From: Escallonia rubra
Lineage: Eukaryota > Streptophyta > Magnoliopsida > Escalloniales > Escalloniaceae
Assembly (NCBI GenBank): GCA_033065855.1
Contig: JAVXUO010000423.1
Span: forward strand, 1 to 64,000
Direction of reading: 5' to 3'
Length of the DNA stretch: 64,000 bases
In this document: positions 25,101-39,600 of the stretch, piece by piece
How positions within the stretch are numbered: the stretch's first letter is position 1
Layout: each line of letters opens with the position of its first letter
Notes under the pieces: generated by a model
What the model was told of the DNA's origin: nothing
Seen by the model: only the letters and a program-made list of their open reading frames with translations
Databases searched by the model: none
Position numbers and translations under genes: made by a program

Positions 25101-28100
25101 CTCAACACCATATCGTTGTAAAATTGCAGCCCACTTGGCATGACGGGGATTTAACTTCCGTTCATAGTGGAGGTATTTGAGGGCGTTGTTGTCAGAGTAC
25201 GATAGATATTCTCGGGATAACAAGTAGTACGGCCAGCGCCCTATAGGGTGGCCACTACCTTGACACGTCCCCAATGCTAACACCACAAGCTTTGCAAGAG
25301 ACTTCAAAGACTTTGGATTAGTCTGGATGTTGTAAGACGGGAGCTGAATCCAAGCGCTGCTTGATTGTCTCAACGGTACGAGAGGCTGCCGGTGTCCACT
25401 TGAACTCATGTGATGGGACTAAAGCTCTTAATGAAGCACCTATAGAATGTGGCTAACCCATGAAAGATGCAAACCTCAGAAATGTTTTTTGGCTCGGGCT
25501 TGTCGGTAATAGCGCGCATGTTCTTAGGATCGGTAACAATCCCTAGCATGGAGATGATAATACCTAAAAAGGCCATATAAAATTGCAGGAAGAAACACTT
25601 ATTAAGATTTACAAACGACTTTGCGGTGCCGAGGGTTTTGAGGACCTGTCGAAGGTGGTCTAAATGGATACGCTTGATCTTGCTAAAGATCATAATATCA
25701 TTGAAGTACAGCCCTAAAAATTTTCCCGAGAAATAGGCATAAGATCTGAGTTATGACTCACATGAATATGCTTGGGGCGTTAGACCATCGGGGGTCTTGA
25801 AGGCGGTTTTCCACTCATCCCAGGTCTGATCTGAACCTGATGAAGACCATTAGCAAGTCAAGCTTGGAGAACCAACAAGTGCTGGCCATGAAATCCAATA
25901 GGTCGTCTAGGCGAGGAATCAGTGATTATATTAACAACACGACTATTAACACTCCTTTGCCACATGCCACCTCTTTCAGGGGTCAAGAGAGCAGCTACAA
26001 CACACAGACTCATACTCTCTCAAATAGCTCACGCTGTAAAAGTTCGTTAATGTGCTGATGAAGCTGAGCACGCTCCATAGGATTCATCCTATGGTGAGGC
26101 AAGTGAGGACCGTTGGACCAAGTCAACGGCATGCTGGATGTCGCGCAAGGGAGGTAACTTGGCAGGAAGGAACTCAGGTGTCTCATCCTGAGACTCATGA
26201 AGCAAGCAACCTTAGGGGAAAGGTCGACTGAAGTAGCAGCAGGGTTATAAAAAGCTTCCTGCACCACTAAGGTTTACTTTGGACTCTCCACTCACCACCT
26301 CGAACTCTCTACTATTAAGAAGCTTAAGGGTTTGCTTCTTTGGAGGCGACAATTGCTTCTTTGATGGGCTAATCTTCTCAAGGGGTTCTCTAGGTAAGAG
26401 CTTGATACTTCTCTTCCTTTGATGAATTGTGTGTATGTTCACTTGCTCATAATGCTCAACTTCCAAGTCATAAAGCCAAGGGCGACCAAATCAGATATGA
26501 GCAACATCCGCTGGAAGAAGGTCACACTAAACTTTGGTGAAATAGGCACCCATCTAGAGGGTAACTAACACCGCTGTTAAACTAGAAGAGAGGTCTTATC
26601 AACCCATGCAACTCGTAATGGTGTAGGGTGGTTGTCAGGTTGTAGCTTCATTTTGGTCACAGCTCGCTCAGAGACCACGTTCATTTTACAACCCTAATGA
26701 ATAATTAGTTTAAAAACGGTGTCCCCACACGGAAGATAGATCTGAAAGATTCTTGTGCGGTTCCGGTCGTCCTGCGCAGGAGTAGACAAGATGCTCCGCA
26801 TGACGTCGAGGCAGGAGCCTCATTAACCCAAACATTCTCACACTCTTCCTCAGAATCATGTTGAGGACCCACACCATTTATAGTAGCCTCTTCTGGTTAG
26901 CCTCCATCTGATCAATAGATATAATGCAGTAAGGATTGCAACGATTGGCTATATAACTGCGGTTGTGCGGTGATTACACTCCATATTAGACATATATGGA
27001 TGAGACGATGTAGGGTAGACTTGCGAGCCTTGCTCGTACTAGCACTAGATCTAGGAGAAGGGCTCACTGAGTGATCAATGGAGAAGGAGGAGAACTGGTA
27101 GATCACTAAAAATGATGAGGAACAAGACATGATAGAAGTTCCTTCGGAAGGGTGATCTGTGAAGGGGCGGAAAACCTAAGGGACTTTTTTTAAGGGATAA
27201 GGCCTCATAGAAGGCACTTCAATCGACTCAGGCTTGTGAAGGCTAGCGTCCCTCTGCATCTTAGATTCTAATCCTCCGAAAAAGGGATTAACGGACACAC
27301 GAGGGGCTTCAGGTGTCGCATATCTCACAGAAAGCTCCTTGAGTCAAGACACGTACTCGGCTACTCTCACAGTTTGTCTCAGTTGTATCGTTCCAGATCG
27401 CCTTTTTTGATGTTAGTAAGTGGGAAGGTACCCATGTCTTTTAATTTTAAGTGCATCCCTGGCCATGCCGTGATGGATGATTTGGCTAGCCGTGCTAAGG
27501 TATCCTCGACTCCACTCCAATAGCATTTGGAAGCCCAACTGAATCTTATACAAATACTGAAATATGAAACCCCTAATTAATCTCTTGCGTAAAATAAACC
27601 TAAACGAAATTAAATCCCTATTTATCTCTTGATTTTGAGAATAAGCCCAACTGGATCTCCTGATTACGCCATGTTGTATTCCCATCATAATGCTTGGTGA
27701 TCTGAGTTGATACTGTAAAAGATAGTCTTGACAACTACGCCATGCTATGACACTCATGTTATTTTTTAGAAAGTTTAAGCCCTTTGTTTCATATATCGCT
27801 ACGCTGTGTTACATAGAATCTTTCAAATGCATGAAGTACCTGTGTCGGATAATTGACACTTGGACATGGGTATGGGATATGTGTCCGGCACATCTCATAA
27901 GATATGCCACTATGAACACTATTATATATGGTTTCATTCCATTCGTTAGTGCTTGAGATGAGACCATCTCTCAATTAAAAACATGTCTCACAAACACCAC
28001 TTTACCTTGAAAAATAACTAAAAGGTAATAGAGATACAAACATTTTCTAATGTGTCCCCATGTCTTGTATTTTAAGAATTAGACAAATTTGACACATGGA

Positions 28101-31100
28101 CACGCATCCAACCTGGACACTCGTGCCAAGTCCATTTAACATAGTCGCACGTTTAGCACGTAACGTTATAGCGAGTAAAAAATACCTGGTCCTATGAGAT
28201 GTCAGTTGCCTCACTTATATATCTTCTTTTCCTTCATCTCAGTTTTATGCTTGTATTTTCTCATTTGTACTTTTCTTTCTCTAGGAGGAGATGCAAAGTA
28301 GTGGTTGGCTGAGGTGTGCTTGTAGTAATAACTAAAAGGCTTTTTTCTCTTCTAACAAATAGGTGGGACACTTGAAAAGAGTCAAAACAGAATATAAGTC
28401 TAATAGCAGTTGATCTAGATTTGATCCAACTAATCGTTCATTATGATTTCAGCTTCCGGTGTAAGCATCATTAAAATAAGAGAAAGACAATAGCTGACTC
28501 ACTATCTCAAGCAACTATTGTAAATTTGGAAGTTGCACGGTGTAGCTGATGAATTTTGTAATCAATTCATGAAAGGGTAATTTGATTTTGCCATCCACTA
28601 GTGTAAATTTACCCTCTTTTCCGCCTCATCCTTTTTAGCTCTTTTTGGGATCCTTGAGTTCTTAGTGACTTTCACTCATGTGCTTGAGAACAGCATTTTT
28701 GATCTTTCTTCTCCTCTATGTAGGGTGTCTGCCATCTTTTGACAAATATAGGGACACATTGTAAAGAAGCCTACTCAAGTCGTCCTCCCTACGAATCTTC
28801 TTGTTCAGATGATTCTAATGCTGGTTCGGAGGCATTACTGGGATATGAGAACATGGATTTGGAGGATTTTGTCTTTGAGAAGGTTACTGAAGAAATGGAA
28901 TCAAGAAAAAGGTCGAAGGAAAGAGTATCATTTCACAATTATGCTCCCAAAGCACTTTCAAGATTGGTTGAAGGTAAAGTTACTAGCTTCATTTTGCAAG
29001 TAATCTGACTTTACAGTTGCAAAAATTCTCTTTAGCTTTCTCATAGTGTTCGTCTTTGGTCAGTAACAGCTGAGTACGTGTAGAACTTGAATCAAGGGAA
29101 CATATCGATTGCTTAAAACTGTAATTGCTTAAAACCATAATCGAACCTGTGTATATCATGTTTCTTCCTATTGCCTAGTACCTGTATTGGCTGGTTGCCT
29201 ATTCGTATCTCTGAGTCGTCGCAAATTGTTTACTAATAATTCAGTGTTGGGTTCAGGAAAATTGTTGTCAATGAGGGTTGTAGATAAACTTGCACGTCAT
29301 ACATGTTGTAACACATGGTGCAGAATGGTTACAATAGAATAACGGATCACGATATTTCATACCGATTCAGGTGATTTTCATTATTCCTACTGGTCAAAGA
29401 GAGGGGCCCCCGGGGGGGGGGGGGGGGGTAGGGAGGGAGGGCATCGTGTGCGTTGTCAGAAACCCCTTTGGATTACTTGAGGAAATGAAGAAGATTAGCG
29501 TTATCTTACCAGTAATCTTTTGGTCAAGATTAATTGTCATTTTTCTTTACGCTCCTAAGGTTGTTCTGAGACATCCTGTGTCAGAGTTGGAAAGAGCTCC
29601 ATTTTTCCCTTGGCGCTGTTTGTTGCAGGAAATAAATGATAGTTTTCTGAAGGCTTTTCAAGCTCCATTTTGATTTGAAGCAGACTCTTTCACTTGTAGA
29701 ACATTGGCATGAGTAGTTGTTCTTTTCCTGCAATCGATGGAAATGGCCGTTGTTGAGTATTTTCAATGGGTAGACCAAGGTGATAGCGTAGTGGTAAAGG
29801 CCTCTCCATTTCCTGTTCAACGTCGTATGTTTGATTTTCTTGTGGGTGGGATATTTGGGGTAACAGGGGATTTTATCATTGTGAAAACAAAACAAGTATT
29901 TGAAATTAGATGATGCAAAAACATAATGTATGCTATGACTGTTCCATGGGATAATTTCTTGAGGTGGTTTGAAAGTGATGGCAGTGGTGGCAATGCTCTT
30001 TCTTGCTGCAGCGAGATCTTTAGAATTTGTGAAGGATGGTTAGTTTGAGGTAATTTATGATTATAGCCACGGCGAGGAGGCAGGTTTGATGTCAACTCTT
30101 GGCTTTTGGGATGCTAGAAATACGTTTGGATATTTTTTGAAGGTTGATTTCGAAGGATGTGACATGGAGGCCTTTTTTGGTTGTTTGAAATTTGGCCAGG
30201 AAATCACAGGGCGATAAGGCGAAGGGCTTTTCTTGTCAAGGAATTTGAAAATGGTTAGAGTGGTTTATCAACTATGATTGGTTGAGCGGTGAGGGGAGAA
30301 ACCTGTTAATGGGAGTAGGGTGGGGTTGTTTTCTTCTTCTTTCCATTTTAAGATGGGACAGAGTTTGGTTTTGTGGACGTTCGATGCTGAGTTCTTTCCG
30401 AGAAAGAATGAAGGTGAAATCTGTGGTGACCAAGCTGAAACAGGTAATTACTTGTTTTGCCTGAAACAAACCATGGGAGATATTTCAGCTGCTACTATTC
30501 CATCTTTGGAAGGTACTAGGTGGATCGATTGGATCTCTCTTGATGCAACAGGTGCCTTGTGGGTCTTCACGTGATGCAAAGCTCTATCTTTGCCTGCGTG
30601 GAGACTGAGTTGGAATGGTCCTTTCCAGGGGTCTATGGGCCGGTGCAAATAAATATCGATAGGAGTTATGGTGTTAGGGGGCGTGGCCAACGTGTGGAGT
30701 TCTGTGGTTTTTTTTTTTTTTTTTGGGGGGGGGGGGGGAGAGAGAGAGATTTTAACGTGTCTGATTTTTGCACAAATGCCACAATGGTACTCATGTAGCT
30801 ACATATATGAGTCTCCTTGGATTTTGTCATGGAGATGGAACTGATACCGTTGGAAGGGCGTATGTGTACTTGATTAACAGGCAGGCTACTGCCAAGTTCG
30901 GTTCAGACAGATTTTGATTTCCTCTGATTGGGAGGAGATCTTCCAAAATGTCTGTCGGTCTCGCATGCCAAGGCCTTTATATGAACATGGTCCAATATGT
31001 CTTGATAGCTGGGGGTGGAGAAGGGGTAACTTTTTGCTTTGAGAACATGTGGCTTACGGATGGCTTTCTAGTGCGGGTGAGAGGTTGGTCGGTGACCTAT

Positions 31101-33622
31101 TTGGTGTGTCTGGTAAGTTGGAGTTACTCAAGGAAGATCGTAAATGGTCGAACAAGGACAACTTTGGTAGGATGCAAATTTGATTGCACAACTTACAAAC
31201 GATGTTGTTGCAGTAGGATGCTAAAAGAGTGTGGGTAGTTTTAGCAGAGGAAAGATGCAAGAGGTGCAAAGATAGAAGAGCTAGTTCGGAAGATTTTAGC
31301 CATAGGACTGTCTTCAGCAGATATCCAGGGCTTTAATGTTGCTTGAAAGTGGTGGATATTCTAAGTAATGTCATTATTTGGCCAATACAAGTAGGTGGTA
31401 TTCATTTTGGTAGAGTGGTTATAAAAGAGGCTACTTTGACTAAGGATAAAGTGATTCAGGAGGGCATTGTTCACTATTATAAGCATTCAGCTATTGGCGT
31501 GGAGGACTAATCGTGTTCTGAACAGCCTATTTTCGAGGGCAAGTTGTAAAGTCTTTTTGGTAGCTTGTGTAAACACGCTTTCAGGTTGGCTGGCTTTGAT
31601 ATGGCAAGCATTGTTCTCAATTGGTCAAGGACACAGTTATGGTGGTATTTCAAAAGTTCTAAAGTATTGGCAGTTTTGAACATAAACTCGATACTTTTTA
31701 TAACTTAGATTCCGAAGAAGGGGAAGTTGGAATGCTTTTTCGTATAAGAGACCCATTAGCTATTAGTTGTTGGCCAAAGTCTTGTGGGTCTAGTTCCCAC
31801 CTTGCAGGTCGTGGGGCCTCTCCCCTGTGAGGCCTACTTCCCACTTCATGGCCTTCCAACCCGTAGGCCTACAGATTAATGCCCCTGCATTACTCTCCCC
31901 AACTGAGAAGGAGACTCATTCCCGAGACCTTGAAATATGATACCCACTGAATGTAGTACGGCGTAACTACAGCTCCCAAAAGCTTAAGTAGTAAGGAAAG
32001 GTGCAACTAGTCCTTTGCAAGGACAGGATTCGTGTTAATTCTAGCTTCATGGGCCCTTCCCTGTGGTTCACTTATGATCTTGTAGGTCATCCCAGTGTCC
32101 TATGTTGTGGGTCCTACTTCCCACTTTGTGACCCTCCAGTGGTGCAGAGCTGATCCCTCGCCGACAAGATTTATGCCCTTGAATTACGAAGGGTATGTGG
32201 TGGGGGGTGGGGGAGTCTCTAATGTTATCTCCTACTTTTTAGGAGCAAATAATGATACATAAGTTGATGATACATGCAACTGAGTCTTTATCAGATTCTT
32301 AAAGATATTTTCTTGCTCCTATTACCATTATTTTTGCACTAGACTAAAATTTCAAAATCTGTACCGTTTGAATATGACCAAGCATTGCTAAAGATGCGAA
32401 ATGCTAAGCCTAAAAGGAAAGGCAGGCATTTCGAAAGCAAGTGTTTCATTATCAAGAATGAAAAGGTAAATTAATATTTTAGGTATTATTAGCTTCTAAG
32501 CTTATATCCACGTAAGGCCATCAAACTCCATTTCAGAACAAGCATCATGCTATTTGTGAGATCTTGCACTTGCTGTGTACTAGTCGACTGTATACTAGAG
32601 GAGGTCCTGGGCTATGTGTTATTTAATGGGTGAAATTAGGTCAAGTCGAATCTTGTCGCTTATCAGAAGTGGGAGAGAGAGAATTTGGCCTTATAAAGCC
32701 TTGTCAATAAACTCTTAAGCACATACTGACTAGCTCTTTTGAGGGAGCCAATGCCCTTTGGTGTTGCCGTGGGCCGGGTCATTAGAAATGGTATTAGAGT
32801 GGATCCTAGGGGTACTAGCGATGTGCCAGAGCATGGCCGCGAAGGTATTAGAAGTGTCTGAGCGTGCCCGTGAAGGAACTGGAAGTGTCCGACCGTGGCC
32901 TTGGTGGTACTAGAGGTGTGCCAGTGAGGACACTAGGTCCCAAGGAGGGTGCATTGTGAGATCCCACACTTGCTGTGCACTAAGGTGGATGGTGATCCCA
33001 CATCGACTCTGTACTAGGGGAGGTCTTGGGTTATGTGTGACATAAAGTGTGATATAAGGTTAATATAGATCTTGTCCTTCATCAGAATTGGGAGAGAATG
33101 AATTTGGCCCTATAAGGCCTTGTCAATGAACTTTTAAGCACCTACTGGCTAGCTTTTTTGAGGGAGACAATGCCCTGTGGTGCGGTCATGGACGAGGTCA
33201 TTACACTATTAATCTTTTTCAATCTGCAATCTTGTCTATCCAGACACTTTAGGATATGCAAGGAAGAAAAGAAGCTTCATGTGTAGACGGCTCAAGGAAG
33301 GCAAGCCCAATTTGCTGAGAAGCATTATACAAGCCCATATTGCCAGAATTTCATGCATGTACATGTCTTTACCTTCTTAGTCAACAAAACTTTTGTGTAC
33401 TAAACATTCATATTTTTATTACAATCTCAACTTTTTCCAAATAGCATATGGTCAGCCAGATTTGCTGCTAATCCAAGTTTACCAGATTTGACATTTCCTT
33501 TGGAGTGTCAAATAGCCAAATCGAGTTATTAGGCTACTCTAACCTGCATATGAGTAAGACTTCTTGCAGCAACATGTATAAAAAAGGCCAAAAAAGGTAT
33601 ATTGGAGAGAGGGATGGAGAGG

Positions 33623-33657
<35 letters not shown>

Positions 33658-36600
33658 GATGGCTTCGAAGTTACAGATTGCATCCTTCAAGAGGAGAAGT
33701 CTAAGAAGATGAGAAGTAATGAACAAAAAGGAATAATGAAAAGAATTACATAATGGGAGAACAAGAGGACGGGTCAGGTAGTGACTGACATGGTACATAC
33801 TGGTGGAAGTTGATGTTTACGGGTAATTGGATTACCTCGGCCTCTTTTCAAACCCTTGTTCCCTTTTTATTGATATTCATCATCAGAATAATTCATCTCC
33901 GAATCGCACTAATTGATACCGGAGAGTTGGAGTTCCTCTATTTCATCCCTAGAAGTCCTATCTATATTGACATAATAGAAGTAAGTGGATGATCAAGTCC
34001 TAATACGCTAAGAGGCGACAATTTTGATGGATATTGGTGTTATTTCCCAACTCAAATAGAAAACTCTGTATTGCCTTTTAATTTATGTGGAGATTTGTTT
34101 TGGATCTATGCATTGATTTAGGAAGAGATAATGACTGCAGCCCTCTGTTGCTACGTAACAATAGAGCAGGACCGTGTACTCGATTAACATTGAAAACTTT
34201 CCATACTGGTGGAGTGTTCACAACGATGTTGCAGAATATGTGACATCTTTAAAAATAAGTCTCTCTTCTAAGTACCGGTCTCTAATTAGTGAACAGTTGT
34301 TCGTAATTTCATCTTTTAATGAGGGCAACTTAGTCCAAACTCGCCATTATGAATATCTTGGGGGGCAAACTTGTCGAGTGAATGTTACACGCTTAACTCC
34401 AACTTTTATGAGACGTATAGATACATATGCCTTTTTTTTGTTAGAATGAAAGACCCTAGTGGCAAAAACCCAATTACAAAAGAGATGATTAAAGCACCGA
34501 GAAGGTGCCCTAGCCACGCAATAGACCTAAAGAAATAAACAACGCCACATCAGATTCACCTCAAATTCGACCGTATACTGAAATCATCTCTCGTTTATAC
34601 AGGTGATGCAATTCTTTTTGGTTAGCCCGAAGCTGAGTTATTTGAGAGGCGTTTTTCTATAGTTTGAAGTGTGTCTGGGTTGAGGACTAATTTGAGTAAA
34701 TGTGAAATCTTGCCGTTGGGAAAGCAAATATGAAACAATATTGGTGGAAAAAGTGGAAATTGAAATAATTTTGGATTCTGTTTTGAGAGACTTGAGCCGA
34801 TGTTGGCATGGTGGGAGAGATTAATTATCCAGAGGAGGGACCATTACTCTTATTAAAAACACTCTTTTCTTTAAGTCAGTGTTTGCACAATTGTGATAGT
34901 ACGGGAAGCTTTTGGTGCAGGCTTTATGCTTTCTTCGAGATGGTATGAGATTAGTCAGCATGTTTTTGTGGAGTTGGAGTGTGGAGGTAGCGTTTTCATG
35001 CCTCTAGAGAGGAATTTGTGGCTCTTGAAGGAATTGAGACTCCTTTGTGTTGGATGTTGTGATATCCCACATCGGCGTGGGGTTAGCACAATGATCACAC
35101 ACACAAACACGGAATACAACGCATGTATTCAATAACATGTAGCTGAGTCAAACGAAACAAATGAAAACAAAAGTGCAAAGACAATAAATAATCATAGCAC
35201 GACAAATCTCATTTTGGGATATTAACCCATTAAAGATTGAATCAAAGTCAAAGGGTCATAATCGAATAATCAAACTAATAATCAAATACGATATAACCAC
35301 GTAATATGTGAGTGTAAAAAACGTTAACCTAAGCACATGAAAGTTTTAAGTTCAAAGTTTGCATATTAGTAGCACTTGTCATATCATGTCATGACATTAC
35401 GTTAACCTAAGCACGTGAAGGTTCTAAAAGTCCAATTATAATGGATACCGAAGTGTCTCAAAGGCAAAAGAGACAAAGGCAACAAATTATCGAAATTTTA
35501 CATTTCAAGTAGAATAACTCAGTGACTTCAGTAAGTACGAAATTTTAGATTGAAATCAAAGATGACCAAAGACGAGTTCAACGGAAGTGGACTTGGCCGG
35601 ATTCAAGTTTGTATGAGTTCGAAATTATTAGGAACAAACTCAAACTATACAAAAAAAAAAAAAGAATTGGCAAGCAATGAAAATTTTGACTTGTAGCATG
35701 CCACATAAATCATGGCATGCGCAGAATCATTATGCTTTGAGTACACGAAGTAATGAAAGAAAGGACAATGAATATGGTGTACATGTATGGTGTGCCAATG
35801 CATGAAATATATGACACATAACTAAGAAATCAGTTTATGCGTGTCAGGAGAAGGTTAAGTACAGGTATATAAAGTGGCGGAATCGTACACAAAACCTAAG
35901 GAATTTCATGCGCTAGTCAGTAATGGGTTTTACTGATAGAATTCTGTAACCAATGGAAGGTACGACAAAAGGTACAACCAAACCGATGTAAACCAATCTC
36001 TAAACGCTAACGAATCAATAAAGAATCGATAAACAACTATTCAAACGATATCAAACATTCAGATGTAGATGTTGTACGTGAAACCCTTACCTCAACTTTA
36101 TGCAATAACCTTCACCAATTTGCATAACCTCTCGAAAATCTCAAAACCTAAATAGTTTAACCAACCCACTTACGTTAAATTCTTCATAAGCACAATCCTA
36201 AAGTGATTTAATTCATCCTTATAATAAAAATAGGTTCAAGATCACTTACCAATTGTGCGTAGAAAATTGCAATCCTCCAAAACCCTAGGTTTCCCCTTCT
36301 ATTTCTCTGGAAGCCAAAACTGAATGTGTTGATAAAACAGACTTGGCTAGTCCTTAAATTTCTAAGCTTGGTAAATAACTAAAAGACCCTAAAGATGTAT
36401 TGTTAAATTTACGAAGGTAACCTAAAACATAACAATAATTTAATTACAGATTATTAGGGGTCTTACAACCCTGCCCATGAACTCATAAGTACCTACCGAC
36501 TTGCTCTTTTAAGAGAGTTTTTGCCCTATGAAGGGGCTGTGGACTCGGGTCAAAGCAGATGGTATTAGAGCGACCCCCGAAAGCTTGGGCTGGAGGTTTA

Positions 36601-39600
36601 GACACGAAGACAGACTTGAATCAGGCTGATCCTATTGGGCTGTCGGTATTATTCAACAATGGCTAGAGAGAAAGATTTTGAGCTATGTGTGACTGAGGTT
36701 AAGATCGTGCCTTAGCGAGGATACAAAGGTACAAGGAGGGTGTGAACGTGACATCCCTTATCGGATGTGGGATAGTATTTGATTGGCCTTTTTATAAGAT
36801 TCTGCCTGTGAACTCATAGTACCTACTTGGCTAGCCCTTTTGGGGGAGGCATTGCCCTGTGGTGGGGCTGTGGACTCGGGTCGTTATAGGGGCATTATTT
36901 ATCTCTTAATCTCTGGCTCTTTTTCAATCATGGAGGAGTTCTAAGGATCGTGTCATGTTATATAAGCTTTTATGGATGACTGCAGTATAGCATCATCTGT
37001 TTGAGGTGGAACTGATAGGAGTACCTTGTTTTGTTAGGGGTTCTTGCTTTTGGTCTCTTTTTGTTGTATTTGGGTTGCCCCCTTTCTGGGGTCTCTCTTT
37101 CTAGGAAAGTGTTCTGCAAAAATGTTTTTCTTGATAGCTTAGTTGATATGGCTTTCAGATTCTGCTTAGTTGTATGCTATGCTACAGCACCATGATACTC
37201 AGCCTTGTTTTTTGGTTCCTTTTAGTTATCGATGCTTACCTACCAGACTATCTGATGCAGTAAGTTTGTAATATTTGCACCAAAAAAAAAAAAAAAAAAA
37301 GTAAGTTTGTAATGTGCGAACTTTCAAACCTCTTTTAGTAAGCTAAGCATCTTCTCTGAGATTAATATCCTGGGCTATCTTGTTCCCTTTATATTGGATA
37401 ATACATGCTTCTTTTGAATTTTTGAAAGGTGGAGAGCAATTCTAGCTTCTGATTCTAAACAATTAGTTATGTGTGTAGATATCGATGTTTCCGGTGGTCC
37501 AAAGCTCAAACAGTTTGGTAAACATAGAGAAAGTAGCCTATTTGCAAACCTTCCAAATGATAGCCTAAGAGGGTCCGATGCCTCTGGTGGGGTTTTCCTA
37601 CGTACTGACTGGCAGATACATGGATATTCACTAGAGCAGGCTGACGTAGTTGAAAAGTGAGTAGTTGTGGCCTTTTTATGTATATTTTATCTAGAGTTTT
37701 TTTTATTTTTTATAATTATTTCTTTGGACCACTTAAGAAAGTACTAAGATCAAGAAGATCTCATGGCAGGCATGCTAGCTCTTTTCCTCTGAATGCCTTT
37801 GAATCTATTTTGAAGCAGCTTCAGAAACTGGCACCAGAGTTGCATACTGTGAGTTAACTAATCATTCAGTTTGGGTTGCTTTAATGACTTTGCTGGGGAT
37901 CAAGAAGGAATTCAGTGAGCATAAGACTAATCCTTCATTCGTCTGTTCATGCACTAAAATTTGCAGGTTCACTTCTTGCGCTATCTAAATAGCCTTTATC
38001 ATGATAATTATTCTGCTGCCTTGGAGAATCTCCACCGTTATTTTGATTATAGGTATATGCCAGTCATTCAGTTATGTTATTTGCTGATCTCTGATGATGC
38101 TATAACCAATCTGTTAGTTTCGAAGGATTACATGTTCAGCTCTAATATTCATTTCAATTTACGAATTTAAGCCACATACAACTGAGTTTGGCCCCGCAAT
38201 CATTCCATGTGGTTATTGTTTTACAGTTTAGCTCCTCTGCACCCCAAGCACCATCGCTTCTTGTTCTTGTTGGTTTAACTGCTTAGCCGAAGCTACAAGT
38301 TGTCTGTTTGCATGTGCGACAAACACACACAGAGACACGTGTTTGCTATGGAATAGAAAGACAATAGGGTTAGTACTAAAATAGACCTTCAAAGAAACTT
38401 TACCCCCCCGACGCATCCAAATGAAAGTGAAAAAAGCTGGAACATACCTACCATAAAGTCCCAGCTCGTTACGAAACATGGCCTCACTTTACTTTTTGCC
38501 AGGCTTAGTATATATTTCTGCTATCTAATCCTTCGACAAGGAATATTTCCACATCTCACTGCTTTTGGAGTTTCTCATTGGATTGGCAGTACATTCAATC
38601 TCTTTGTCTGGTGTTTGTGGGAAGTACTAGATTTGAAACTTCATGAGTATCAGCCTACTATTCCTGAGATAAAGTATGGATAGTATATCCAATAGCTAAG
38701 ACCAAAATCTGAAGGTACATACTTTGACCAATTTAAAGTTGTAAGGGTGTGTCTTCTTAAGTTCTGAGTAAACTGAAAGTACTGTCCCTTGTGATATTGG
38801 CGCCCTGTTGTGAGAAGGAAGTAGAGTCCAATATTGTGAATAGCACTCGACTACAGTAGCTTATGCATTGGAGCAAATGTGATGTAGGACAAGAATCTTA
38901 TGTTTTTTGCACACATGGGTTGAAAGCATGCATTAATATCAACAAACAAAAATCCCACCATTATAGCATGCATGTCACGTGTATTTTCATTTGCTTTAAA
39001 TAAATATCCAGAACCTTTTTGCACGATTCTGGCTTGTAGGTTAGTTGTTCATTCTCATTTATGGTAGATTTTCGAGTAGCCTACAAAAAGGTCTCTATGG
39101 AACTCTATTAGGAGACGATGAAATGTAGTTTCTCCTCTGTTTTTGAGATGTCTTATCTAATGAATTCTGGGTTATTTTTGCTTTGCCTAGTGGATTATAG
39201 GTTTTCTTTCACACAAGGACGTGTACCTTGTTTTATGTGCTTCCGCTTCAGAATTTGGTATGCAGAGCTTTGTCTTTCCTGCCTTGATGATAAATCTCTG
39301 CGAGGGTGGCAACCGCTTTGTCAACGTTGATTGCGGGGTGAAGGAGTCCATCACTCCAATGGAACTTTGGGATAAAAAAAAATGTGGAAGCCATAGAGTT
39401 CTTGCTGGAGATTTTGCTCGCAGACAACCTATGAGTAGAAGCATTCCTAGGTATGATAATATTCTCTGGTTTGTTGAATTGCAAACCAAGGAGGAACTTA
39501 TATTGGGTTATTTGGTCCAGAAGATTGTTTTGATAAGAATATCCCTAGATAGAAAAGGATAAACTTTTCTTATAACAAACTTGGACCTTTAACTGCAAAG

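Larger units (their letters stand above)
18958..28723. other. APC5 intron 3 (9.8 kb), transposon-filled
   Basis: It holds two family A hAT-like elements (19.13 and 22.04 kb), an ancient ~0.8-kb direct duplication (19.93/23.26 kb), an RTE LINE tail (21.3 kb), a reversed gypsy remnant (24.5-27.7 kb) and a family B element (27.80 kb). The remainder is AT-rich non-coding DNA. Confidence 0.8.
28974..37478. other. APC5 intron 4 (8.5 kb), transposon-filled
   Basis: It contains homopolymer tracts (29.41 and 30.71 kb), L1-type LINE pieces (30.88 and 34.59 kb), a complete TRIM (32.55 kb), a second, damaged TRIM (36.46 kb) and a possible solo LTR (35.06-36.47 kb). An (AG)n microsatellite lies at about 33,627-33,656. 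33.5-34.5 kb is otherwise unrecognised AT-rich DNA with short open frames that I do not support as genes. Confidence 0.75.

Noticed and set aside
32341..32466. Possible extra APC5 exon (acceptor cactag, donor aaag|gtaaat) encoding a Lys-rich peptide
   Set aside because: Joining it to exon 4 (phase 1) from the visible acceptor gives an immediate stop, and no APC5 protein I know has this segment.
39221..39562. 113-codon frame just after the 5' LTR
   Set aside because: Overlaps the primer-binding site and does not resemble gag or any known domain; treated as element interior.
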